This document shows positions 1 to 5,034 of a stretch of 5,177 nt of DNA, piece after piece. The notes beneath the pieces are model-generated. The model saw only the letters and a program-made list of their open reading frames with translations. It did not search any database and had not been told where the DNA came from. The translations under genes were made by a program, and so were the position numbers. Every line of letters starts with the position of its first letter. The stretch's first letter is position 1. This DNA comes from Desulfurococcales archaeon (lineage in GTDB: Archaea; Thermoproteota; Thermoprotei_A; Sulfolobales; Desulfurococcaceae): contig WAON01000206.1 of assembly GCA_015521265.1 (NCBI GenBank), positions 1 to 5,177 of the forward strand. The letters run 5' to 3'.

Positions 1-513
1 ATAGTATATAGTGTAATTGTATAGCGTTAAAGCCCTCCTAACCCCAACCCTCCTCGAGAACTCTTCTATAAAGCCTTTAAGGACTCCGCTAGTGATCGAG
101 GCGCTGTAAAGGCTCCTAGCACCGATCAAAACTTCCAGCTTTGCTACGCTCATAGTAGCATTCCGCCCAAAGCCTCTTGGTATTATTATTCCAGCATCGA
201 TCCTCCCCTTCCTTAAATCATCGATCAAGGCCTGCCTTGAAGTGTAGTTGTGTATGTTGAAGATCTTTGTACCATTATACTCCACCATTGAAAGGATTCT
301 TACTAGTAGTGAGCCGTTAAGCGTTATATTGGAGTCGTCGAGGTTTAAAACACCAACGTCGAGGGTAATAGGCTGCCCTGCACCGGGCGGTACGAATACG
401 AATGCACTCATCAATACCCAGAATATAGGCCATGCTATAAGCCAGAAGAGAACCATTTTATCCCTGAAAGTATACTTAACCTCTGAAACCATGAGGGCTA
501 GGCTACGCTTCAA
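1..513 (-). CDS. ABC-2 type transporter permease, N-terminal part (runs off window)
   Basis: Membrane subunit of an ABC-2 exporter, working with the ATPase encoded directly upstream. The visible 171 residues stay open to position 1, so the C-terminal membrane block lies outside the window. After a short basic, amphipathic start there is one transmembrane segment (about residues 20-42, rich in Trp and Phe). A long extracytoplasmic domain follows, with the order typical of ABC2_membrane_3 (PF12698) proteins: a VGVLNLDDS strand near residue 53, then GRIDAGIIIPRGF at 103-115. Six Asn-X-Ser/Thr sequons (N62, N66, N80, N89, N118, N166) lie in this domain. The TTG start at 513 overlaps the ATPase stop by 4 bases (TTGA) and has GGAGG 8 bases upstream (526-522); the next ATG, at 492, has no comparable site. 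The family call is firm. The substrate is unknown. Confidence 0.88.
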   Translation of the reverse strand, partial: MKRSLALMVSEVKYTFRDKMVLFWLIAWPIFWVLMSAFVFVPPGAGQPITLDVGVLNLDDSNITLNGSLLVRILSMVEYNGTKIFNIHNYTSRQALIDDLRKGRIDAGIIIPRGFGRNATMSVAKLEVLIGARSLYSASITSGVLKGFIEEFSRRVGVRRALTLYNYTIYY

Positions 514-1439
514 CCCTCTAACCTCCTACCCGTTAATCTTAGGAATACGTCTTCTAGAGTAGGCTTCTCAACAATGAGCCTCCTAATCCTAACCCCGTAT
601 TTGTAGAGGGTATTAGTTACGATCGGCACGTATTCGTCGGGGTCTTCAACATATACCCGGAGCCTACCATCACTAACAAGTACTTTCTCCACCCGGGATT
701 CGAGCTCCCTTAGGGCTTCTGGTTTAACCCCGTCTTCAACTCCGACCTCGATCACTGATCTAGGCCCATACTTCTTCTTAAGCTCGGCCGGCGAGCCTTC
801 AGCAATTATCTTACCCGAATCTATTATTCCAACACGATCCGCTAACGCATCGGCTTCCTCCATGTAATGGGTTGATAATAGAACTGTTTTCCCCTTCCTC
901 CTCTCCTCCATGATCAATTCCCATACAGTCCTCCTAGACCCAGGATCCATTCCAGTAGTAGGCTCGTCAAGGACTAGTATATCCGGGTCATGTATGAATC
1001 CTATGATTAGGCTCAGCTTCTCCTTCATACCACCGCTATAACTTGATACACGGCGTTTAAGTTCTTCCCTAATGCCTAGTTTTTCGGCTAGTTCCAGTAT
1101 TCTCTCCCTAGCCTCCCCAGTGGGTACCCCATGTAGTCTAGCGTATAGTAACGCGTTCTCCCAACCGGTTAGTAACTCGTATAGGCCGTATTCCTGTGAT
1201 ACATAACCGATCCTAGCCCTAATACTTGGATCCCTAGGATCCCTGCCCATGATTTTCACTGTACCGCTTGTCGGGGATGTTATACCTAGTATTATTGTTA
1301 GAAGAGTTGTCTTACCAGCACCGTTAGGGCCTAGGAGGGCATAGGTTATAGGCTCCTCGATGATGAGGTCTACTCCTCTGAGGGCGTATTTATCTCCATA
1401 CTTCTTAACGATCCCCCTAGCCTCTATTATCCCTGGCAA
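510..1439 (-). CDS. ABC transporter ATP-binding protein (NatA/DrrA type)
   Basis: Cytoplasmic ATPase that drives the ABC-2 permease encoded immediately downstream. It has 309 residues, normal for this family. All nucleotide-binding motifs are intact: Walker A GPNGAGKT at 37-44, Q-loop Gln82 in GYVSQ, signature YSGGMKEK from 134, Walker B LVLDEP at 155-160 with catalytic Glu159, D-loop Asp165 and switch His191. After about residue 205 comes the extra C-terminal domain (DUF4162 type), ending in the usual KPTLEDVFLRLTG. I place the start at TTG 1439 because GAGGAG lies 8 bases upstream (1453-1448) and the beta strand IIEARGIVKKYG begins just after it. The frame stays open to 1538, but that extension falls in the AT-rich promoter region and looks non-coding. 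Such exporters move drugs, lipids, ions or peptides; nothing here decides among these. Confidence 0.95.
   Translation of the reverse strand: MPGIIEARGIVKKYGDKYALRGVDLIIEEPITYALLGPNGAGKTTLLTIILGITSPTSGTVKIMGRDPRDPSIRARIGYVSQEYGLYELLTGWENALLYARLHGVPTGEARERILELAEKLGIREELKRRVSSYSGGMKEKLSLIIGFIHDPDILVLDEPTTGMDPGSRRTVWELIMEERRKGKTVLLSTHYMEEADALADRVGIIDSGKIIAEGSPAELKKKYGPRSVIEVGVEDGVKPEALRELESRVEKVLVSDGRLRVYVEDPDEYVPIVTNTLYKYGVRIRRLIVEKPTLEDVFLRLTGRRLEG
522..526 (-). promoter_or_regulatory. Shine-Dalgarno site of the ABC permease
   Basis: GGAGG on the minus strand lies inside the last codons of the ATPase gene, 8 bases before TTG 513. It decides the permease start in favour of this TTG over the ATG at 492 and indicates translational coupling with the ATPase. 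Confidence 0.6.
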
Positions 1440-1572
1440 AACAATTACTCCTCTACACGGTACTGTTAATATTGTTTTTATGATTAAATTATTAATAATG
1501 AATGGATGTTTTGTACTGCAGAAAAACGGCTTCATCAATAACTAGCCCATGTATTAATAGTAATATTTGATT
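1440..1572. promoter_or_regulatory. Divergent promoter region between the ABC exporter and the membrane-protein operon
   Basis: This AT-rich, non-coding stretch of about 130 bases separates the two divergent transcription units. On the minus strand a TATA-like run (TTTAATC, around 1491-1482) would place transcription start near 1460, leaving a leader of about 20 bases that contains the GAGGAG site at 1453-1448. On the plus strand no clear ribosome site precedes ATG 1573, and the TATA-like choice is ambiguous: the block at 1484-1499 would give a leader of roughly 60 bases, while TATTAATA at 1552-1559 lies too close to that ATG. The promoter elements were judged by eye; the divergent arrangement itself is certain. 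Confidence 0.5.
1488..1499. repeat. Perfect 12-bp palindrome ATTATTAATAAT, possible operator
   Basis: This sequence equals its own reverse complement and sits in the middle of the divergent promoter, overlapping the presumed minus-strand TATA region. Its core, TATTAATA (1490-1497), recurs at 1552-1559, 62 bp away, close to six helical turns. This is a plausible binding site for a dimeric winged-helix regulator such as the one encoded at 2259-2588. In AT-rich DNA such palindromes can arise by chance, and the same 8-mer also occurs once inside hypE (about 3398), so the operator role is inference. Confidence 0.35.
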
Positions 1573-2232
1573 ATGGGTTATGGTGCTGTAGGTTTGGGTG
1601 AGCTAGCGGCTGAGCTTAGGGAGTTCGTCGAAGCCTTTGATAGGTTGTCTTCATCAATGGTTAGGGCTTACTATGCACGTGTAGCCTTGATCTATTTCGC
1701 ATGGGCTATATGGATAATGATTATAAGTATATTGATGAGCCTCCCAGTATTCGGCCTCTACTGGCCCTCGAGCCCATACAAGATCGCTTTCTTCCTAGCC
1801 TACTGGTTCGCCGGATTATACCTCATAAATATTCGTTCATGGCCCCGGAATATTAGCGAAGCACTAGCTAGGAGTGATAAGAGGGAGCTTAGGAAGGCTA
1901 ATATCGTAGCCGTTACTGCATGGGTTGTTGGAGGAGCCCTATACCCACTACCCTTCTACTACGTACACAGTCCTGGAGCATGGACCATAGGGTTCCTAAT
2001 ACTATTAGGCTTGGGGAACACGGGAGTATTATACGCTATTAGAGCTCTTGGAACACGGGGGTTAATCATTGATGCATTGCTAGTGTCGATATTCTTTATC
2101 GGAGCTCTTGGAGAGTACTTTTTAATAATGATCGGCTGGGGGATCGCGAGGGAATCCTTCCTAGCATTATCAATTGCTGCAACAGCCTACCTCGGGCTGG
2201 GAATGGTTAACCTGCTGAGAGCCCTCAGATAA
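1573..2232 (+). CDS. Six-helix integral membrane protein of unknown function
   Basis: A 219-residue hydrophobic protein that I do not recognise. An amphipathic, likely cytoplasmic N-terminus (about residues 1-34, with ELAAELREFVEAFDRL) precedes roughly six membrane segments at 37-60, 70-87, 110-130, 137-156, 164-191 and 195-215. The loop between segments 2 and 3 is strongly charged (SDKRELRK) and probably cytoplasmic. No cysteines, metal-binding clusters or catalytic motifs stand out. ATG 1573 is chosen as start; a TTG two codons earlier is possible, and neither has a clear ribosome site, so the transcript may be leaderless. It is divergent from an ABC-2 exporter and 26 bases upstream of a winged-helix gene, so it is probably co-transcribed with that regulator. 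A sensor, an accessory membrane subunit or the regulator's target are all possible. Confidence 0.85.
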   Translation: MGYGAVGLGELAAELREFVEAFDRLSSSMVRAYYARVALIYFAWAIWIMIISILMSLPVFGLYWPSSPYKIAFFLAYWFAGLYLINIRSWPRNISEALARSDKRELRKANIVAVTAWVVGGALYPLPFYYVHSPGAWTIGFLILLGLGNTGVLYAIRALGTRGLIIDALLVSIFFIGALGEYFLIMIGWGIARESFLALSIAATAYLGLGMVNLLRALR

Positions 2233-2258
2233 AACGATCTATCTGGTGTACCCGGGAA

Positions 2259-2588
2259 GTGGAGGAACTGCTCCGCCAATTAATGGATCTGCTTGGCGAG
2301 AAGGGTTTCAGGGCCCCGGCTAGGCTAGCTATTATGCTCTACCTACTAGTCCATGGTAAAGCATTATTCAGCGACCTCCTCATAGACCTAAACCTATCAC
2401 CTGGTAACCTTTGGAGTCATTTGAAAAGGCTTGAAGAAGAGGGGCTTGTTAAGACAACCTATGTGATCAGTGACCGGCCGAGGGTATTGGTAACTATAAC
2501 GGAGAAAGGAGCCAGATCCGTTATGGATGTTGTATCTACCCTATCCCAGTACATTGAGTATATAAAAGCGAAGACAGGGAGTAGGTGA
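2259..2588 (+). CDS. Winged-helix transcriptional regulator (HTH_27-like, MarR/ArsR superfamily)
   Basis: Small DNA-binding protein of 109 residues, expected to act as a dimer. The fold is readable in order: helix 1 RAPARLAIMLYLLVHG (18-33), helix 2 LFSDLLIDLN (36-45), recognition helix SPGNLWSHLKRLEEEGLV (47-64), a beta wing (VKTTYVISDRPRVLVTITEKG, 64-84) and a C-terminal helix (about 86-105) that probably makes the dimer interface. The pattern RLAI...SPGNLWSHLKRLEEEGLV...TITEKG is that of HTH_27 (PF13601). It begins at GTG with a GGTG-type site 10 bases upstream (2245-2248), 26 bases after the membrane protein, so the two form an operon. Likely targets are its own promoter and the divergent ABC exporter. 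No metal-binding or ligand residues are obvious. Confidence 0.88.
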   Translation: MEELLRQLMDLLGEKGFRAPARLAIMLYLLVHGKALFSDLLIDLNLSPGNLWSHLKRLEEEGLVKTTYVISDRPRVLVTITEKGARSVMDVVSTLSQYIEYIKAKTGSR

Positions 2589-2640
2589 TAATAGGGTTGA
2601 GAATTATTAGTTATGATACCAGCGTTTAGAAAAATAGGTA

Positions 2641-3696
2641 TTGGTACGAGGAGTATTGATAGGTAGAAAAATTACTAGCATACATGGAGCAGGGGGGTTC
2701 GAGACCCGGGAGGTTATCGAGAAACTAGTAGTCTCGCGTATGCCCCGGGAGCTATGGAGGGCACTCGATGGTTCTGGGCTGGATGTTTTAGAGGATGGAT
2801 CAACTCTTAGGATAAACGATGAAGAATACCTCGTAGTATCAATGGATAACTACACGGTTAAACCATTATTCTTCCCCGGCGGAGACATAGGCCACCTTGC
2901 CGCTAGTGGTGTACTGAACGATCTCGTGGTTATGAATGCACGCCCGGTAGCCTTTATGGATGGCTTAATAGTAGAGGAAGGATTTCCAAGGAGGGATTTG
3001 GAGAAGATACTTGATTCTATGACCCGGGTTTTAAAGGAGAACAATGTTGCATTGATCGGTGGAGACTTTAAGGTAATGCCTAGGGGGAGCCTCGACGGAG
3101 TAGTGATCTCGGGTACGGGGATAGGGCTGTCGAAGAAGCCCTTAATTAATGATCCACGGCCTGGGGATAAAGTAATAGTTACCGGCCCAATAGCTGAGCA
3201 TGGAGCAACGATCCTTGCCGCACAGATGGGTATGCTCGAGGAAGCACCGGGCCTCCAGAGCGATTCAAAACCCCTCGTGAAAACTGTTCTACCAGTTATC
3301 GAGGAGTATAGGGATCATATACACGCTGCTAGGGATCCTACGCGTGGAGGATTGAGCGTTGTATTAAACGAACTAGTATACGGGAAGGATCTAGCAGTAT
3401 TAATAAATAGATCACAAGTACCAGTTAGAGAAGAGGTTAGAATGTTCCTAGATGCTCTGGGGATCGATCCATTAAACGTTGCATCTGAAGGCATTGCAGT
3501 AATAGTAGTTGATCCCTCGAAGACTAGTGAAGTAATCGAAGCCCTCCATGAAAAGGGTGAAAGAGAAGCTGTTGTCATAGGTGAAGTAATAAAGCCCGAA
3601 AACCCAATTGTTAAGGGGAGGGTTATTGTTGAAACAGAAGTTGGAGGAAAAACCATTCTACAGCCAAACCCGTTAAACCTACCCAGAATATGCTAG
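2641..3696 (+). CDS. hypE: [NiFe]-hydrogenase maturation protein HypE
   Basis: HypE dehydrates the carbamoyl group that HypF places on its C-terminal cysteine, using ATP, to give the thiocyanate from which the active-site iron receives cyanide. The 351-residue length fits the family. Visible features are HGAGG near the N-terminus (15-19), Asp69 and PLFFPGGDIGHLAASGVLND (75-94) of the AIR-synthase ATP fold, GGD at 140-142, GDKVIVTGPIAEHG (175-188), RDPTRGG (231-237), and the terminal PRIC whose last residue, Cys351, is the modified one. Two usual positions differ from the pattern I recall: GGDFK for GGDTK and ASEG for ANEG. The start is uncertain. TTG 2641 has little upstream signal; TTG 2656 follows GAGGAG (2648-2653) by only two bases, and both leave HGAGG complete. 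It lies 52 bases after the regulator gene, so it may have its own promoter, and it leads the hypE-hypC-corA run. Confidence 0.96.
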   Translation: MVRGVLIGRKITSIHGAGGFETREVIEKLVVSRMPRELWRALDGSGLDVLEDGSTLRINDEEYLVVSMDNYTVKPLFFPGGDIGHLAASGVLNDLVVMNARPVAFMDGLIVEEGFPRRDLEKILDSMTRVLKENNVALIGGDFKVMPRGSLDGVVISGTGIGLSKKPLINDPRPGDKVIVTGPIAEHGATILAAQMGMLEEAPGLQSDSKPLVKTVLPVIEEYRDHIHAARDPTRGGLSVVLNELVYGKDLAVLINRSQVPVREEVRMFLDALGIDPLNVASEGIAVIVVDPSKTSEVIEALHEKGEREAVVIGEVIKPENPIVKGRVIVETEVGGKTILQPNPLNLPRIC

Positions 3697-3706
3697 GAGT
3701 ATACTA

Positions 3707-3714
3707 GAGGGGAT
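3707..3714 (+). promoter_or_regulatory. Shine-Dalgarno site of hypC
   Basis: GAGGGGAT ends 8 bases before the TTG start of hypC and lies wholly in the 26-base gap after hypE. It supports the TTG start independently of the conserved MCLGIP N-terminus. Confidence 0.6.
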
Positions 3715-3722
3715 GGTTAGGA

Positions 3723-3941
3723 TTGTGCCTTGGAATCCCGGCAGAAGTATTGGAGACCCGTAGAGAAGGGGAATTGTTGATCGTTAAGGTTCGTATGGGC
3801 GGCGTTATTAGAGAAGTTATATCGGCAATAGAAGACTTGAAGCCGGGGGAATACGTGGTCGTTCATGCAGGCGTAGCTGTTTCCCGGATAAATAGGGAGG
3901 AATTAGAGGAAATACTGAGTATTTGGAGCCAGATAGTCTAG
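3723..3941 (+). CDS. hypC: [NiFe]-hydrogenase maturation chaperone HypC
   Basis: Small chaperone that, with HypD, holds the iron while its CN and CO ligands are attached and then delivers Fe(CN)2CO to the hydrogenase large subunit. At 72 residues it has the usual family length. The start is fixed by the family signature MCLGIP: the N-terminal methionine, here from a TTG codon, must be removed so that Cys2 can bind iron. Further matches are the beta-barrel core GGVIREV (26-32) and PGEYVVVHAGVAVSRI (41-56), containing conserved His48, and an acidic C-terminal helix (EELEEILSIWSQ). GAGGGGAT lies 8 bases upstream. It follows hypE by 26 bases and precedes the CorA gene by 19, so it is in the same transcript. 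No HypD is present in the window. Confidence 0.96.
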   Translation: MCLGIPAEVLETRREGELLIVKVRMGGVIREVISAIEDLKPGEYVVVHAGVAVSRINREELEEILSIWSQIV

Positions 3942-3960
3942 TCTTCAATGGTGTAGGGTT

Positions 3961-4779
3961 TTGAATACTGGTTTCTGTGTTGAAAGGGGTAAACGGGTTG
4001 TAGAAGAGCTGGATAAGTGTAGTAACCCGGTCTGGATGCATCGTTACGAGGTACCGGGTAAGTGCCGTAAAACATTTCATTACGCGGCTAAACCCTACCC
4101 GCTCATAGTTTTCCCAGTTGGTACTGGTAGTGGAGTCTACAGGTTCTGTATAGAGATAGTTGAGAACCGCGTCGAATCCTATAGCTCACAGCAGTTGAGG
4201 AACGTTTTAGGCGAGATAGCGGAGATCGTTGCTGATGCTATGCCCGACGACCCAATTGATGTTTTACAAGGGATATATAAGGGCCTGATAGCCCACTACC
4301 ACGAGGAATTATCGAGTTTAGACGGGGAGATCGAGAAGAACATCGATACACTACTTAGAAGGGGATCAATGCCCATACCCATCTATAGGCTATATAGCCG
4401 TGCAAGCCGCCTCCACCGAGGGGTTCACGGAGTAATATATAGCCTTCACCGATTAGAGAGGATATATCCGGACTTGAAGGATCTAGGTGATGAAGCAGTA
4501 ATGCTGGAAAACATGTACAGTACCAGCATAGACCGGATAGCTCAAGCCTTCACACTATACTTCACGCTGATAAGCGATAAAACCAATAAGATCGTTACTA
4601 AGCTAACAGTGATCTCGGCAATATTCCTACCCCTAACCCTAATAGCCGGAATCTACGGTATGAACTTTAAATACATGCCCGAACTACAAAACCCCTACGC
4701 ATACCCAGCCGTGCTCCTAACAATGGCCGCTATAGCAATTGGGGAACTAGTCTACTTTAAACGGAAGAGATGGATCTAG
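3961..4779 (+). CDS. CorA-family divalent metal ion transporter (short form)
   Basis: Membrane channel of the CorA/MIT family, normally a pentamer passing Mg2+, Co2+, Ni2+ or Zn2+. It has 272 residues, shorter than the usual 310-350, and the shortening is in the N-terminal cytoplasmic domain. The long helices leading to the pore occupy about 90-212. TM1 follows (about 213-232, ending IAGIYG), then the hallmark GMN at 233-235 continuing FKYMPEL, TM2 (about 247-266) and the basic tail YFKRKRWI. Four cysteines lie in the N-terminal part (6, 20, 35, 63), unusual for the family. TTG 3961 has GGTG 7 bases upstream (3950-3953), supporting a genuine short N-terminus rather than a missed start. It is last in the hypE-hypC run. 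Metal choice cannot be read from the sequence; supplying metal for hydrogenase maturation is an inference from position only. Confidence 0.92.
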   Translation: MNTGFCVERGKRVVEELDKCSNPVWMHRYEVPGKCRKTFHYAAKPYPLIVFPVGTGSGVYRFCIEIVENRVESYSSQQLRNVLGEIAEIVADAMPDDPIDVLQGIYKGLIAHYHEELSSLDGEIEKNIDTLLRRGSMPIPIYRLYSRASRLHRGVHGVIYSLHRLERIYPDLKDLGDEAVMLENMYSTSIDRIAQAFTLYFTLISDKTNKIVTKLTVISAIFLPLTLIAGIYGMNFKYMPELQNPYAYPAVLLTMAAIAIGELVYFKRKRWI

Positions 4780-5034
4780 TCGATCCAAACGAGCTTAGAT
4801 ATCCTACGATACACTTCAACATCTCCCTATCGATAACATGTCGCTTCCTCATACTATATACGTCTGGATAATCATAGCCGAGCCTCAACAAAACAGCCTT
4901 CGCATAGAGTCGAAGAGCATGTTCTAAATGGAACACAGCCAAGTCATAATATTCCTTTAAAGAAGGAAATGTGATGATTCTAAAAATCTATTAGCACGCT
5001 TTATTAGGGTGTTGAATTCATCCATTCGTGTCAT
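4757..5034 (-). pseudogene. HEPN-domain protein remnant, frameshifted and C-terminally truncated
   Basis: Two frames together give a HEPN (PF05168) N-terminal half. The first runs from ATG 5034 and reads MTRMDEFNTLIKRANRFLES, continuing SHF, before a TAA at 4959-4957. The second continues without gap from about 4966 as SLKEYYDLAVFHLEHALRLY, then AKAVLLRLGYDYPDVYSMRK, and stops at 4757. The span is 278 bases, one short of 93 codons, so restoring a single base near 4964-4966 gives about 92 residues. The match is to the archaeal pattern of a helix with RAxxFL, then YDLAxFHxEQAxxLYxKAxLL and YPxxH; here the last His is Tyr. Family members usually have 120-135 residues, so the C-terminal helices are missing and the tail after SMRK is unrelated. 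An in-frame TAG directly upstream bounds the ATG. HEPN proteins usually pair with a nucleotidyltransferase (MNT) as a toxin-antitoxin system; no MNT is identifiable here. A sequencing error could explain the frameshift but not the short C-terminus. Confidence 0.72.

Noticed and set aside
248..562. Plus-strand open frame of 104 codons
   Set aside because: It lies opposite the permease and the end of the ATPase gene, whose protein features are clear; no ribosome site or family likeness.
1440..1538. N-terminal extension of the ATPase to 1538
   Set aside because: The added 33 residues fall in AT-rich promoter DNA, resemble nothing in the family, and the TTG at 1439 has a good ribosome site.
1360..1545. 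Plus-strand open frame of 61 codons
   Set aside because: Antisense to the ATPase N-terminus and the promoter; no ribosome site or recognisable protein.
690..3030. Five CCCGGG sites, more than expected
   Set aside because: Scattered in coding and intergenic DNA with no regular spacing; probably codon and dinucleotide usage rather than a functional element.
2850..3044. Minus-strand open frame inside hypE
   Set aside because: Shadow of hypE; low-complexity Ser/Thr-rich translation typical of antisense frames.
3315..3656. Minus-strand open frame of 113 codons inside hypE
   Set aside because: Shadow of hypE with an unstructured Ser/Thr-rich translation.
3817..4080. Minus-strand open frame spanning hypC and the start of the CorA gene
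   Set aside because: Crosses two well-supported genes in antisense and has no family features.
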